Shown here: one piece after another, positions 17,710 to 28,022 of the stretch
Numbering within the stretch: position 1 is the first letter of the stretch
How the letters are laid out: every line of letters begins with the position of its first letter
Source: Fimbriimonadaceae bacterium
Lineage (GTDB): Bacteria > Armatimonadota > UBA10988
Direction: 5' to 3'
Length of the DNA stretch: 64,000 nt
NCBI GenBank assembly: GCA_020850355.1
Contig: JADZEX010000081.1
Span: forward strand, 1-64,000
Program-made: the position numbers and the translations under genes
The notes under the pieces: model-generated
Told to the model about the DNA's origin: nothing
Database searches by the model: none
What the model saw: only the letters and a program-made list of their open reading frames with translations

Positions 17710-18894
17710 ATGCAGTACCGTCGGTTCGGCCGCACCGAGTTGCGGATGCCTGTCCTGTCGTGCGGCGGGATGCGTTATCAGCAGGCCTGGCAGGATGTGC
17801 CGGTCGCGCAGATTGAGGCTGCCGGGCAGCGCAACCTCGAAGACACCATCCACGCCGCCCTGGCGCACGGCATCAACCACATCGAGACCGCTCGCGGTTA
17901 CGGCAGCAGTGAGGTGCAGCTCGGGCAGGTCCTGCCCAACCTGCCGCGTCAGGAGCTGATCGTACAGACGAAGGTCGGGCCGCAGGAATCGGCCGACGCC
18001 TTCCGGCGGACCTTCGACACCTCCCTGGAGCGGCTGCGGCTGGACTATGTCGACCTGCTGGCGGTGCATGGCATCAACAACCGCGAACTGCTCAACGCAA
18101 CGCTGGCGCCGGACGGCATGTTGGCGGCGGCGCGGGCGATTCAGGCCGAGGGCCGGGCGCGGCACATCGGCTTTTCGACCCACGCCCCGCTGGACGTGAT
18201 CCTCGACGCCATCGGCTCCGATGGCTTCGACTACGTCAACCTGCACTACTACTGGGCTGACCAGATCAAGGCCCCAGCCGTGGCGGCGGCGGCCGCGCAC
18301 GACATGGGGGTGTTCATCATCAGCCCCAGCGAGAAGGGCGGCCGGCTGTTCGACCCGCCGGCCAAGCTCAGCGCGCTCTGCGCGCCGCTTAGCCCGCTGG
18401 CTTTCAATGACCTGTGGACACTGGCCAACCCCGCCGTCCACACCCTGAGCGTGGGCGCTGCCAGGCCCAGCGACTTCGAGGCGCACGTGGCCGCCGTGGC
18501 GCAGCTCGAGCAGGCCGCCGCGCTGACCTCGCCGATCGCCGCGCGGCTGCAGGACGAGGCGGTGGCGGTCTGGGGCGAGGAGTGGATCAACGGCTGGGCG
18601 GTTGGCCTGCCCGCCACCGACGCCGTGCCGGGGACGGTCAACCTCTACCATGTCCTGCGGCTCTACACGCTGGCCCGGGCCTTCGACCTGGTCGAGTACG
18701 CGCGCTGGCGCTACAACCTGTTTGGCAACGGTGGGCACTGGTTCTACGGCAACAAAGTGGACCAGCTCGACTTCACCGCGCTGCCGGCGGTGCTCCGCGA
18801 CTCCCCGGTCGCCGCGCGGATTCCCGCGCTGTTGCACGAGGCGCACGAGCTGCTTGCCGGTGAGGCCAAGAAGCGGCTGAGCGAGGGTGGCTGA
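17710..18894 (+). CDS. Aldo/keto reductase of the predicted-oxidoreductase (COG1453-like) group, cluster-less
   Basis: This 394-residue protein has an aldo/keto reductase barrel (MQYRRFGRTELRMPVLSCGGMRY; HIETARGYGSSE with catalytic Asp replaced by Glu before Tyr; QTKVG; LLAVHGINN). The C-terminal ~110 residues end with WRYNLFGNGGHWFYGNK. In related proteins this region is preceded by ferredoxin-like cysteines, but here no CxxCxxC motif exists. The ATG at 17710 is preferred over a TTG four codons earlier. It overlaps the next gene by 8 bases. Reductase activity on a sugar or aldehyde is inferred only. Confidence 0.8.
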   Translation: MQYRRFGRTELRMPVLSCGGMRYQQAWQDVPVAQIEAAGQRNLEDTIHAALAHGINHIETARGYGSSEVQLGQVLPNLPRQELIVQTKVGPQESADAFRRTFDTSLERLRLDYVDLLAVHGINNRELLNATLAPDGMLAAARAIQAEGRARHIGFSTHAPLDVILDAIGSDGFDYVNLHYYWADQIKAPAVAAAAAHDMGVFIISPSEKGGRLFDPPAKLSALCAPLSPLAFNDLWTLANPAVHTLSVGAARPSDFEAHVAAVAQLEQAAALTSPIAARLQDEAVAVWGEEWINGWAVGLPATDAVPGTVNLYHVLRLYTLARAFDLVEYARWRYNLFGNGGHWFYGNKVDQLDFTALPAVLRDSPVAARIPALLHEAHELLAGEAKKRLSEGG

Positions 18895-19891
18895 GCCGCT
18901 GCCGGTCCGCCGCGCCACGCTGGCCGACGCGCGGGCCATCGCCTGGGTGCAGGTCGACTCCTGGCGGGCCGCCTACCGCGGGCTGGTGTCGCAGCGCTTC
19001 CTCGACGATTTCGACATCACCACTCGCCAGGACATCTGGGCCCGGGCGCTGACGCAGCCGCGGCCCGATGAGGTGCTCTTCCAGGCCAGCGATGGCGCCG
19101 GTCCGGTCGGCTTCGCCTACGGTTCGCCCGGCGACGACGCGTCGTACGAACTCGGCGCGCTGTACCTGTTGCCGGCAGTGCAGCGACAGGGCTTGGGCCG
19201 GCGTCTGGTCGGCCGCATCGCCGCCACGGCCCTGGTGACCGGCGCGACGCGGCTGACTTGCGCGTCGTTCCGCGACGCCCCGGCCGCCGACTTCTACCGC
19301 CGCCTGGGCGGCCAGGTGGTGGGCGAGGCCACCCGCTCCTTCGGAAGCTGCCAACTACCGGTCCTGCACTGGGCGTGGGACGCTCCCCTGGCCCTGCTGC
19401 TACCGCCCGGAGCGCGCCTCGCGGCGGCGACCAGCGACGCTGAGTTTGCCGCGGCGCGGGCCCTGATCGAGGAGTACCAGGCCTGGCTGGCCGTGGATCT
19501 GTGCTTCCAAGGCTTCGCTGCTGAGCTGGCCAGCTTGCCGACGGTCTACGGCCCGCCGCGCGGGCAGTTGCTGCTGGCCTGGCAGGACGACCGACCCGTC
19601 GGCTGTGTCGGTCTGCGTGCGCTGGACGCTGGCCTGGCCGAGCTGAAACGGCTCTGGGTCCGGCCGAGCCACTGGGGCAGCGGCCTTGGTCGGGCGCTGG
19701 CCGCCGCCATCACCGGCTGGGCGCGGCAGGCCGGCTACGCCGCCGTGCGGCTCGACTCGCTGCGGCGCCTGTCGGCCGCGCTGCAGCTCTACGACGATCT
19801 CGACTACCGCCCGATCCCACCCTACCGCGCCAACCCGGAGCCGGAAGTGGTCTACCTGGAACGCCGCTGGGAGGCCCTGCCGGCGGGCTGA
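18887..19891 (+). CDS. Tandem GNAT-family N-acetyltransferase
   Basis: This 334-residue protein has two GNAT domains. The first (~5-170) has the acetyl-CoA loop LLPAVQRQGLGRRL. The second (~180-330) has WVRPSHWGSGLGRAL followed by LDSLRRLSAALQLYDDLDY. GNAT enzymes move an acetyl group from acetyl-CoA to an amine; duplicated forms are often single-substrate, with one domain degenerate. The GTG start lies inside the end of the preceding aldo/keto reductase gene (8-base overlap). The substrate is unknown. Confidence 0.87.
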   Translation: MAEPLPVRRATLADARAIAWVQVDSWRAAYRGLVSQRFLDDFDITTRQDIWARALTQPRPDEVLFQASDGAGPVGFAYGSPGDDASYELGALYLLPAVQRQGLGRRLVGRIAATALVTGATRLTCASFRDAPAADFYRRLGGQVVGEATRSFGSCQLPVLHWAWDAPLALLLPPGARLAAATSDAEFAAARALIEEYQAWLAVDLCFQGFAAELASLPTVYGPPRGQLLLAWQDDRPVGCVGLRALDAGLAELKRLWVRPSHWGSGLGRALAAAITGWARQAGYAAVRLDSLRRLSAALQLYDDLDYRPIPPYRANPEPEVVYLERRWEALPAG

Positions 19892-19915
19892 CGAAACGGC
19901 TCGCCGGAGATTCCG

Positions 19916-20779
19916 ATGCCGTCTGAGGTTCGCCTCGAACTGCTCCGCCCGGCGGCCATCGAGGCCGCGCTGGCGGCCTGTCCCACGCTCTTCCAGCCGC
20001 TCGGGACCATCGAGTGGCATGGCCTCCACAACATCGTGGGCCTGGATGCCGTGAAGGCCCACCACCTTTGCGTCCGGGCGGCGCAGCGCGGCGGGGGGCT
20101 GGTCGCGCCGCCAGTCTACGGCGGCATCGGCGGGCTCGACGAAGTCTACACCTTCGTCACCGAGGCGGAGGACCAGACCACCAGCGTGCTGCTGCGCAAC
20201 TGGCTCGACCGGCTGGTGCGTGAGGCGGTGCGGAGCGGTTTTCGGGCGGTGATCTTGCTGACCGGGCACTACGGCTCGGGGCAGCAGATGATCGTCCGCG
20301 ACGCGGCGGCGCAGTTGACCCAGACCTTGGGCGTGCCCGTGCTCGGAACGCCCGAGTACCTCTTGGCGGTGGATGCCGGCTACCACGGCGACCACGCGGC
20401 CTGGGGTGAGACGGCGCTGATGTTGGAGCTGGACCCGACCTGCGTGGACCTGAGCACGCTGGGCGAGCCGCCGCACCGCGGGGTCGGCGGCCGCGACCCA
20501 CGCGAGGCGACGGCGGCCGACGGCGCGCGGCTGGTCGAGGTGATTGTGAGCCGCCTGGCGCGGCTGGCGGCCGCGATGCCGACCTGGGACCGGGCCACCT
20601 GCTGGCGTTTCGCGGCGGCCGAGGCGGCGATGGTCGCACGCCAACGCGAGCTGGCCGTCGAGTGCGGCCAGACCTGGGCGGCCTGGCGGCAGATCCACCA
20701 GGGCAGTTGGGACGCCTATCCCGACGCCCTGGTCGACGGCCGGTTCGAGGACTACGCGGCCCTGATCGCCGGCTGGTAG
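19916..20779 (+). CDS. Creatininase-family metal-dependent amidohydrolase
   Basis: This 287-residue protein has the creatininase signature: PLGTIEWHGLHNIVGLD holds the Glu, His and Asp metal ligands, LTGHYG replaces the usual NGHGGN block, and GDHAAWGETAL holds the last His/Glu. The family opens cyclic amides (creatinine, mycofactocin or riboflavin-pathway intermediates), and many members act in unknown catabolic routes. GGAG stands six bases before the ATG. It is third in a run with the aldo/keto reductase and GNAT genes, and its stop faces the next gene 4 bases away. Confidence 0.86.
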   Translation: MPSEVRLELLRPAAIEAALAACPTLFQPLGTIEWHGLHNIVGLDAVKAHHLCVRAAQRGGGLVAPPVYGGIGGLDEVYTFVTEAEDQTTSVLLRNWLDRLVREAVRSGFRAVILLTGHYGSGQQMIVRDAAAQLTQTLGVPVLGTPEYLLAVDAGYHGDHAAWGETALMLELDPTCVDLSTLGEPPHRGVGGRDPREATAADGARLVEVIVSRLARLAAAMPTWDRATCWRFAAAEAAMVARQRELAVECGQTWAAWRQIHQGSWDAYPDALVDGRFEDYAALIAGW

Positions 20780-20783
20780 CCGC

Positions 20784-23700
20784 TCACTGGAAGGTTCCGA
20801 CCACGCGCACCGGGCCGGCCAGGGCGCCCAGGTTGACGATGCCGCTGGCCGTCTGGCAGGCGGCCGGCCGGCCGTTGATGGTGGCTCGTTGCAGCCGCAG
20901 CCCGCGCGGGTGGCGGAGCCGCAGCGAGAGCGCCGGGAGCTGCTGCCCGCGGACGTCGGCAACCACCTGGCGGCCCACGGCGCGCAGCGTGAAACTGACC
21001 CGGCCACCCGCCAGCGGCAGGTCGCGGACCTCGACCGGTTGCCCCGCGGCCAGCCAGTCGAGCGGCACCGCCGGCGCCAGCAGGCGGCGGTGCGGGTCGA
21101 CCAGCAGCGCCGCCGTCTCGGCCAGGAACCAGCCGGTCTCGTGGGTCTTGTTCCAGCCACCGCCGCGTCGGAAGTGCTCCCACAGGGTGCGGTTGTCGCG
21201 GTCCAGCAGGCTGGCCAGGTTGCCGTAGTACGACCGCACGGCGGCCTTGACGTCGTCGCGAGCCAGGTGCACGGCCACGGTGCGGGTGTAGTAGGGCTGC
21301 ACCTTGCTGAACCCGCCGAGGTGGAAGCGGTCAGCGGCGTTGCCCGCGGCGGGGTAGTCGTGCCAGCCGTCGGCCAGGCACCAGCGGTCTTCCAGGATCT
21401 CGGCCATCGCTGCGGCGGCCCAATGGTCGGCCGGCAGCAGCCCCAGTGCCACGAGGTGCTGCGCGCCCAGTTCGACGTCGTAGCACCAGGAGCGGCCCCA
21501 GTCGTCGCCGGGGTAGAGGTCACCCAGGGCGTCGTGGTCGTAGACGGTCGACGCGATGCCTGGCAGGTGGCGACCATCGGACAGCCGCACGGCCGGGGTG
21601 CGGGCACAGGCCCAGTCGAAGGCTCGAAGGAGATCGCGCTGCGCTTGCGCCGCGGCTGCCGCCAGACCGGGCGGGGCGGCCTCGCCGCACAGCTCCACCA
21701 GCGCCTGCAAGCCGCGCACGTACTGCCCCTGGTTGTAGAAGCGCAGACTGAACAGCTCCCAGTCGGCGGCCACGCCCGGCGGGAAGAGTCCCGCCTCGGG
21801 GCCTGGCGCGCGGTCGGGCGGGCTGGTCTTGGCGCGTTCGGCCAGCAGCCAGCGGGCGACCGTCGCAAACTGCTCGCGGTGGGTCGGCGCCCAGGTCCGG
21901 TCGCCCGCGGTGGCCATCGCCTCGGCCGCCGTCCAGAGGTGCCAACCGGTGCCCTGGAGGGTGTACCCCGTGGTGAGATACCCTTCAGGCCGGTAACGGT
22001 GGACGAAGAACTCGAGCGCCCGGCGGGCGAAGTCGTGGTAGCCCCAGGCGGCCATCCCGCCGATCACGGCGTGCGCCTCGCTCTCCAGGGGCCCGTAACG
22101 GTCGCTGGAGATCCAGGCAGCGAGACGCTGCCCGGCGGCCTCCTGCCGCGCGGCCTGCAGGCAGTGGCGCGGCGAGTCGGCGATCACCGCCGCCAGCTCC
22201 GGCAGGCCCAGTCGCAGCGTCGCCCCGCCGGCCAGCGCGGCGTCCCAGACCTGCCGCGCCGCGGCGGCGGGCGGGAACCAGTCGGCACTGGGCGCGGCCG
22301 GTGCCGCCGCCGGCAGGCTCAGCTCGACCGCGGCCCGCTGGTCGCCGCGGAGCTGGCCGTCGATCCGCAGGCTCTGCTCGGACACTCGCGCCGTTGCCAG
22401 GGACGGGAGCTGGAGGATCGCCCGACAGGCGCCCGGCTCGCCCCAGACCCACCAGCCGCCCTGCTGCCGCCAGCCCGCCGCGGCCAAGGCGGGCGTGCCG
22501 CCGCCGTCGGCGCGTAGTTCGAGCCGGAACGGGCCGCCCGCCGCCGTGGCCGGCAGCAGGTCGTAGCGGGCCAGGCAGGTGGCCCCGGCGGCCTGCCAGG
22601 GCGCGGTCGACCCGACCGGCCGGACCTCGGCGGTCACCTGATAGGTCACGCCCGCCGCCTGCACCGACCGCCGCAGGGGCGTCGCGGCCGGGCCGGCCAG
22701 GGACGTCACCTTGAAGACCCACGACGGATGCGCCGGGCCGTCGCGATAGGGGCCGCAGGCCCCGTCGGAATCGACGATGAACTTGCGGTTGTCGGCCGGC
22801 AGGCTGAGCATCAGCGGGCCGTTGTTCTGGTGCGCGCGATGCACGTACCGCAGCGCCGCGGCCCAGGTCGCCTCGGGCCGCGCAGCCACTTCGGCGAGCG
22901 CACTCCGCCGGCCGGCAAGCTGGCGGCGGTACTCCCCCAGCGTGGGGCCGTCCAGCCGCCGGACGTACAGCCCACGGGACGGGACCCAGGCGCAGCCGTG
23001 CCGCAGCAGGTCGTCGACCGCCAGCGCGACATCCCCGAACGGCGTGCGGCAGCGCAACACCGTGCGGTCGGCGACCCCGATCAGATCCCGGGCGTACTGC
23101 AGGCGCAGCCGCTGCGGTCGCTCGGTCGACCACTGCCTGGCCTGCGTGGCCGGCAACAACTGGCCGTTGTGAACCTCCAGCGCCACCAACCGCCGCGGCG
23201 CCGGACGGTCCAGACTGAACTCCAGGTCGACCTGACCCAACGGCGCGTGGGTCCGGGCCTCCAGCCGCTCGACCACCGCGGCCGGCCCGGCGGCAAAGAC
23301 CCAGCGCAGGCGCAGCACCCCGCTGGCGCTCGGCGGCAGGTCGACGCTGGCCCGGCGGCCGCTGACCTGCGGCGTGGCCAAGGGCTGCCAGCGCCCCTGC
23401 CACCAGCTCGGCCCGACCCACCGATCGCAACGCTCCGGCAGCGGCCCGCTGGCCAGGCTGAGGGCGGCCTGTTGCAGGTGCCGCGGCGCGGTCCACTCGA
23501 GCCCCAGCGCGCCCCGCCCGTCGGCCGTGCGGGGCACCGTCCAGCCGGCGGCAACGCGGGCGACCGGGGTGGTCAGGAACAGGTCGGCGGCCGGCAACGG
23601 CGTGACCCGGTTGGCCTGCGTCCCTTCCAGCCGCGCCGGATCGCTGCTGACGACGGTGGCAAAGGGCGCGGCATCGAGGTGTTCGACGCTCCGCGCGACG

Positions 23701-24197
23701 GCCTGCGGGTCGCGGATCAGGCGAGCGTCGCACCAGTTGGCGCAGTCGCAGGTGATCCCGTCGCCGCCGTCGGTCGCCTCCAGCACCAGCACGCTGCCGC
23801 CGCGGAGGTCGACCCGCAGCGGCAGCGGCGGATCGGTCTCCCGGCGCAGCCCGCTGTCGCAGCGCGGCTGGTCGTCGACCGACACTTTGAACCGCACGCT
23901 GCCGGTGGTGCCTTGCTGCCATTGCACCCCGACGACGGCCTCGAAACGGGCGAACTCACCGCCCAGCCAGACCACGATGCGACTGTTGGCGTGGCTGCCC
24001 AGCCCGCGTTGGTAGGTCTGCTGCCCGAGCTGCAACGCCGCCGGCGGACGGCCATCGGTCGGGCGCACGGCGACGTTCAGCCCCAGCTCGCCCCACTCCT
24101 GGCGCTGCGAGAGCAGCCGCTCGCGGAGGTCGTCGGCCAACCAGCCGCCCGGGTCCGCCGCCAAGAGGCCCACCAGCAACCAGAGCCCGCTCGCCAT
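20784..24197 (-). CDS. Giant secreted NPCBM-domain protein with alpha/alpha-barrel region
   Basis: This 1137-residue protein has a signal peptide ([15 protein letters not shown]) and an N-terminal NPCBM/NEW2 carbohydrate-binding domain ([21 protein letters not shown], split by a conserved GLG-SH; then VEATDGGDG-like [10 protein letters not shown]). The middle consists of beta-sandwich-like segments. Residues ~690-1000 are rich in paired helices ([35 protein letters not shown]), like six-hairpin glycosidases or lyases. The product is probably an extracellular glycosidase of uncertain family. The ATG at 24197 has GGAG six bases upstream; a GTG one codon earlier is less likely. Confidence 0.72.
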   Translation of the reverse strand: MASGLWLLVGLLAADPGGWLADDLRERLLSQRQEWGELGLNVAVRPTDGRPPAALQLGQQTYQRGLGSHANSRIVVWLGGEFARFEAVVGVQWQQGTTGSVRFKVSVDDQPRCDSGLRRETDPPLPLRVDLRGGSVLVLEATDGGDGITCDCANWCDARLIRDPQAVARSVEHLDAAPFATVVSSDPARLEGTQANRVTPLPAADLFLTTPVARVAAGWTVPRTADGRGALGLEWTAPRHLQQAALSLASGPLPERCDRWVGPSWWQGRWQPLATPQVSGRRASVDLPPSASGVLRLRWVFAAGPAAVVERLEARTHAPLGQVDLEFSLDRPAPRRLVALEVHNGQLLPATQARQWSTERPQRLRLQYARDLIGVADRTVLRCRTPFGDVALAVDDLLRHGCAWVPSRGLYVRRLDGPTLGEYRRQLAGRRSALAEVAARPEATWAAALRYVHRAHQNNGPLMLSLPADNRKFIVDSDGACGPYRDGPAHPSWVFKVTSLAGPAATPLRRSVQAAGVTYQVTAEVRPVGSTAPWQAAGATCLARYDLLPATAAGGPFRLELRADGGGTPALAAAGWRQQGGWWVWGEPGACRAILQLPSLATARVSEQSLRIDGQLRGDQRAAVELSLPAAAPAAPSADWFPPAAAARQVWDAALAGGATLRLGLPELAAVIADSPRHCLQAARQEAAGQRLAAWISSDRYGPLESEAHAVIGGMAAWGYHDFARRALEFFVHRYRPEGYLTTGYTLQGTGWHLWTAAEAMATAGDRTWAPTHREQFATVARWLLAERAKTSPPDRAPGPEAGLFPPGVAADWELFSLRFYNQGQYVRGLQALVELCGEAAPPGLAAAAAQAQRDLLRAFDWACARTPAVRLSDGRHLPGIASTVYDHDALGDLYPGDDWGRSWCYDVELGAQHLVALGLLPADHWAAAAMAEILEDRWCLADGWHDYPAAGNAADRFHLGGFSKVQPYYTRTVAVHLARDDVKAAVRSYYGNLASLLDRDNRTLWEHFRRGGGWNKTHETGWFLAETAALLVDPHRRLLAPAVPLDWLAAGQPVEVRDLPLAGGRVSFTLRAVGRQVVADVRGQQLPALSLRLRHPRGLRLQRATINGRPAACQTASGIVNLGALAGPVRVVGTFQ

Positions 24198-24302
24198 CAC
24201 CGTCTCCGACTCGCCGGGCAGGGTGCCACAGGCAGCGCGCCGCGGTCAATGCCCCGGCCGCCGCCGATTCGCCAGATTGGTGACCGATCTGAGAGTGAGA
24301 AC

Positions 24303-24311
24303 TGTTATCAT
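24303..24311 (+). promoter_or_regulatory. Candidate extended -10 element upstream of the ferredoxin gene
   Basis: TGTTATCAT contains an extended -10 (TG-T-TATCAT, five of six matching TATAAT). It lies about 137 bases before the ferredoxin ATG, implying a leader of about 130 bases. No good -35 is present at standard spacing. Confidence 0.28.
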
Positions 24312-24447
24312 GGAAAGCGTCTCGGAAGATCCGCGGGCGCTGCCTTGTGCGATTCGCCGGCCGCTGCGTACTCTGTCGGGTGGTCGGTTGCGCGGTCCGG
24401 CGGCCCGCTGGTGGCAACGGCCCCAACTGCTTTGGAGGAGACTGGCG

Positions 24448-24696
24448 ATGCCGTACGTGATTTGCGAGCCGTGCGTCGACGTGATGGACAAGGCCTGTGT
24501 CGATGTCTGCCCGGTGGACTGCATCTACGAGGCGCCCGAGCACAACATGCTGCTGATCCATCCGGATGAGTGCATCGACTGCGGCGCCTGCGAACCGGAG
24601 TGCCCGGTCGACGCTATCTTTGAGGATGTCGACGTTCCCGAAGAGTGGAACGAGTACATCGAGAAGAACGCCAGCTACTTCGCCAACAAGGAGTAG
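24448..24696 (+). CDS. fdxA: 7Fe ferredoxin ([3Fe-4S][4Fe-4S], FdxA type)
   Basis: This 82-residue soluble electron carrier closely follows the actinobacterial/Thermus 7Fe ferredoxin pattern. [19 protein letters not shown] gives Cys9-x7-Cys17-x3-Cys21-Pro, and [12 protein letters not shown] gives the CxxCxxCxxxCP block. The ATG at 24448 has GGAGGAG just upstream and yields the family-length protein; longer in-frame starts add unrelated sequence. No redox partner is adjacent. A ~250-base gap separates it from the divergent NPCBM gene. Confidence 0.93.
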   Translation: MPYVICEPCVDVMDKACVDVCPVDCIYEAPEHNMLLIHPDECIDCGACEPECPVDAIFEDVDVPEEWNEYIEKNASYFANKE

Positions 24697-24714
24697 CCCG
24701 CGACCGTTGTAGCC

Positions 24715-24746
24715 GACCGCCGCCCCACGCTCGCGGGGCGGCGGTC
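24715..24746. terminator. Strong hairpin between convergent genes
   Basis: A perfect 12-base stem (24715-24726 with 24735-24746, GACCGCCGCCCC/GGGGCGGCGGTC) and an 8-base loop lie between the converging ferredoxin gene and the gene ending at 24773. No T-tract follows on either strand, so it may be a bidirectional, non-classical terminator or an mRNA-stabilising hairpin. Confidence 0.55.
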
Positions 24747-24772
24747 GTGCGTCTCGGGGGCGCCGCGCGCGG

Positions 24773-26377
24773 CTACTCCGGCGGGACCTTCGAGCTGCGC
24801 ATCCACCAACTGCCGCTGACCGCGGCGATCTTGAACGGCGGCACCTGCTTCGCAACACGGGTGTACATCGTCAGTTCGAAGACCCACACCAGGTCCTTGC
24901 CGGCGGCCGCGTCGGCCGGGTCGCGCCAGGCCACCAGCACCGGCAGGCCGTAGCTGACGATCTGGCCGAGCGCGTCCCGCTCGGCGATGTTCCAGTCGCC
25001 GTCGATCCGGATCGCCTGGACCACCTTCTGGTCGCCTGCCGGGCGGTTCGCCAGCAGCCAGTCCTGGGCCGCCTTCAGCAGCTCGGCGGGTTTGCCCGGC
25101 CCTTGGAAGCGGGCGTCTTGGCCCTTCCAGGTACGGGCGTCGATCTGCTTCTCCAGGTCAGCGGCGATCGCGGCCTTGCGCGCCGCGAAGCCTTCCACGG
25201 CGGCCTTCACGGCCGGGTCCTCGGGCGCCCACTGCGCGGCCAGTTCGAGCTTCGTCAACTGCCGGTCGACGTGCTTCAGGCGGTCGAACTCGCCGTGCTC
25301 GTTGATCTTGGCCAGTTGCTCCGCGGCATCGGCCAACAGCCGCGCCGGGACCTTCTGTCGCGCCTCGGCCACTTGCTGCAGACCCAGTCCGAGCTGCTCC
25401 CATAGGTAGCCCGGGCCCTGGTCGTAGGGCAGCGGCTTGCCGAGTTCGGCGGCCATCTTGTTCTCGATATCCATGCCGCTGCGGCCGTACTTCGCGGCGA
25501 CGTCGGCATGCAGCTTCGACGCGGCGGGGTACTCGGCCTGGTAGGCCTGCAGCACGGTGAGTTGCTGCGCCAGGTCCGCGCGCGCCTCGGCCTCCACGCC
25601 GGCCACACCCAGGGCTCGCTCGGCGGCGCGGAAGGCCGCTTCGCCCTTGGTGCGGGCGGCCTTCAGGGCGTCGACGAGGTCGTCCAGCGCCTGCTGCTTG
25701 TCGTTGGCGGCCCCCACCGCGCCGGCGGCGGTGCCCTTCAGGCGGGTCACCTCGGCGACCATGCGCTCGAACGCCGGGTGCTTCGGCAAGTCGGCCGGCA
25801 CGTCGCCCTGGCCCGCCAGCAGCGTCCGCTTGGCTTCCGCGCGCAGCGCCTCGAGGCGCTTGTCGATGTTCTCAAAGGCCGCCAGGGCGTCGTCGGTCTT
25901 GCCCTTCGCGGCCTGGTACGCCGCGTCGGCGGTGTGGTCGACAATCACCCGCATCCGGTCGAGCAGTTGCGGGGACAGCCGTGGCTCGCCGAGTCGCTGC
26001 AGCGCGAACATGCCACAGGGCTCGAACTTCGCGCGGGCGGCTTCGATGGCGTCGCGAGCCTGCTTCAGGTCGGCGTCGTCCTCGGCCCAGCCCTCGTCGA
26101 CCGCCTCGTAGTAGGACTCGATCGCGTCGCCGTAGAGCCGCCGCAGGCGGTTGGCGATGCTGCGGCCGGCGGGTTCGCCGTCGACCTCTTCGGCGAGCAG
26201 GTTCTGCTCTTTGAGCGTGGCATACCGCGCCAAGGTCGGGGCGGCCTGCTTCTCCAGCTCCAGCGCCGCCTTGACCGACTGCTGCTTGACATACTTCGAC
26301 GGCACTGCCGCCACCGGCAGGACAGCCGCCAGGCAGCACAGCACTGCCCAGCCCCCGCCCGGCTTCCAGAACGCCAT
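24773..26377 (-). CDS. Exported helical protein of unknown function
   Basis: This 534-residue protein is not recognised. The ATG at 26377 has AGGAGGTG upstream and gives a signal peptide (GGWAVLCCLAAVLPVAAV). Residues ~35-430 are dominated by Ala, Glu, Lys and Leu-rich helices and probably form coiled coils or helical repeats. The last ~100 residues change to a mixed domain (AIRIDGDWNIAERDALG; VWVFELTMYTRV) that could be a globular beta-rich module. It faces the ferredoxin gene tail to tail. It may be a periplasmic or surface protein with a structural or sensing role. Confidence 0.7.
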   Translation of the reverse strand: MAFWKPGGGWAVLCCLAAVLPVAAVPSKYVKQQSVKAALELEKQAAPTLARYATLKEQNLLAEEVDGEPAGRSIANRLRRLYGDAIESYYEAVDEGWAEDDADLKQARDAIEAARAKFEPCGMFALQRLGEPRLSPQLLDRMRVIVDHTADAAYQAAKGKTDDALAAFENIDKRLEALRAEAKRTLLAGQGDVPADLPKHPAFERMVAEVTRLKGTAAGAVGAANDKQQALDDLVDALKAARTKGEAAFRAAERALGVAGVEAEARADLAQQLTVLQAYQAEYPAASKLHADVAAKYGRSGMDIENKMAAELGKPLPYDQGPGYLWEQLGLGLQQVAEARQKVPARLLADAAEQLAKINEHGEFDRLKHVDRQLTKLELAAQWAPEDPAVKAAVEGFAARKAAIAADLEKQIDARTWKGQDARFQGPGKPAELLKAAQDWLLANRPAGDQKVVQAIRIDGDWNIAERDALGQIVSYGLPVLVAWRDPADAAAGKDLVWVFELTMYTRVAKQVPPFKIAAVSGSWWMRSSKVPPE

Positions 26378-26471
26378 CGCGCACCTCCTGGTGATCGCTT
26401 GGCGTTCCCCGCTCTCCACTGAGTCTACTCGGCCAGCGCCCGGCCGTGTACACCCCCTTGCGACGGATCTG

Positions 26472-28022
26472 TTACAGCCCGGCCAGATAGGCTGCCGCCA
26501 GTGCCAGGTCGCGCTCCAGATCCGGCTCGGCCGCGGCGAACTGGCGACGTGCCGCGCTGGCGGGCAGGTAGCTGTTGAGCATCGTACAGGCCCACCGCAG
26601 GCGCACCAGTGGCCAGACCGCGCGACACCGCGCGAGGTGTCGCGCGGGATCGGGCAGGGCCGCGCAGAGGCTCGCCGCGAAGTCGTCGTAGCCGGCGTCC
26701 GCCACCGGCAGGTCGGGCTGGCAGTAGAAATCGCCCACCAGCTTCGCCACGTCGTCCCAGCCGGCGTACTCGAAGTCCAGCCAGGCGAGCTCGCCAGCGG
26801 GCTGCCAGAGGGCGTTGTGAAAGCCGCAGTCGCTGGGCGAGAGCCAGCGCTCGGCGACGGGCAACGGCTGCTCGGGCAGCGCGGCCAGGACCGGCCGCAG
26901 GCGCTGCCAGGCGGCCTGCAGGTGCGTCTCGACGAACGTTCGGACGCGCGGCGCGGTGACCTCGGCCAGCAGCCGCTGCAGGCGCCGGTCGACCAGCGTG
27001 GCGTGCTCGGCCCGGCTGAAGGCGGCCTCGCTGGCGGCCGGCAGGTGCGCCGCCTGCGGTCCCAGCGCCTGCACCTGCCGCAACCAGTCAGCGGCCGCGG
27101 CGACGCGCTCGGCGGTGATCTCCGCCGGCCGCAGCGGCCGGCCGTCCAGCCAGGTGTAGACCGCGGCGCCCAGCGGCCGGTGCTGTGCCACCGGCCGCGC
27201 GACCTGCGGCAGCCCGGCGGCCGCGGCGACGCTCAGAAAGCCGTACTCGTGCGCCAGCCGGTCCCGCGGGTCGCCGGGGTGACGGTGGTACTCCTTCAGC
27301 AGCAGCGGCGCCGGCCCACCGTCGAGCCGCCAGACGCGGTTGTTGCGCCCCCCCCGCAGCCGCGTGGCGACGACCGGTGCGGGCAGCGTCTCGGCCAGCC
27401 AGGCCAGCAGCGCTGGCGGCGGGTCAGCGCCGCTGGAGCCGTGCAGCAGCGCCGGCAGGTCGGCCCAGGCGGTCAGGCGCTCCACACCTGCGGGCAGCCC
27501 GGCCGTGCCGTGCGGGTCGAACAGGATCCGGCGCACGCCGGTCGGGAAGGCGGCATCGCCCAGTAGCTCCGGCAGGTCGTCGACGAAGGTGGTGCAGCCG
27601 CAGGCGGCAATCCGCTGCAGTTTGGCCTCGCGGGTTGTCTCGAGCCAGACCCCGCCGGGCAGTAGCTCCAGCAGGCCCTGCCGCGCCAGCCAGTCGCGCG
27701 CCGCGCCGTGCAGGTCGGCTGGCGGGCCGGCGTAAGGCTGGCGGGTGCGGTGGCTGATCACCGCCACGCACAGCCCGGCGGCGCGCAGGGCGCGGAGGCA
27801 GTCGACGACGCCGGCGAAGGCTGGCACGCGGGCCATCGCCTGGCCATAGACCAGGCCCTGTAGCGCGGTCCAGGCAGACTCCCGTCCGCTCGCCCGCAGG
27901 TGGTCCCGGACGGCGGTCTTGGTGTGCGGCAGGTCCGGCGGCAGGAGGCCCTGCTCGGCCGCCAGGTCGCCGAAGACCTGGTCGTAGCAGGCCATCGTGT
28001 TGTCGAGGTCGAGGCCGATCAC
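26472..28022 (-). CDS. HAD-superfamily phosphatase fused to an aminoglycoside-phosphotransferase-like kinase
   Basis: This 516-residue fusion has two domains. Residues 1-~190 are HAD-like: DLDNT (Asp5, Asp7), ISHRT (~89), a Lys near 134 and FVDD (~147). Residues ~205-516 are APH/choline-kinase-like: LRGGRNNRVW, LLLKEY (ATP Lys), SPSDCGFHN (catalytic Asp) and WLDFEYAGWDD (metal site). It could phosphorylate and dephosphorylate sugar intermediates. The GTG start overlaps the upstream dehydrogenase stop (GTGA, 28019-28022), placing it as the last gene of the six-gene sugar cassette. Confidence 0.85.
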   Translation of the reverse strand: MIGLDLDNTMACYDQVFGDLAAEQGLLPPDLPHTKTAVRDHLRASGRESAWTALQGLVYGQAMARVPAFAGVVDCLRALRAAGLCVAVISHRTRQPYAGPPADLHGAARDWLARQGLLELLPGGVWLETTREAKLQRIAACGCTTFVDDLPELLGDAAFPTGVRRILFDPHGTAGLPAGVERLTAWADLPALLHGSSGADPPPALLAWLAETLPAPVVATRLRGGRNNRVWRLDGGPAPLLLKEYHRHPGDPRDRLAHEYGFLSVAAAAGLPQVARPVAQHRPLGAAVYTWLDGRPLRPAEITAERVAAAADWLRQVQALGPQAAHLPAASEAAFSRAEHATLVDRRLQRLLAEVTAPRVRTFVETHLQAAWQRLRPVLAALPEQPLPVAERWLSPSDCGFHNALWQPAGELAWLDFEYAGWDDVAKLVGDFYCQPDLPVADAGYDDFAASLCAALPDPARHLARCRAVWPLVRLRWACTMLNSYLPASAARRQFAAAEPDLERDLALAAAYLAGL

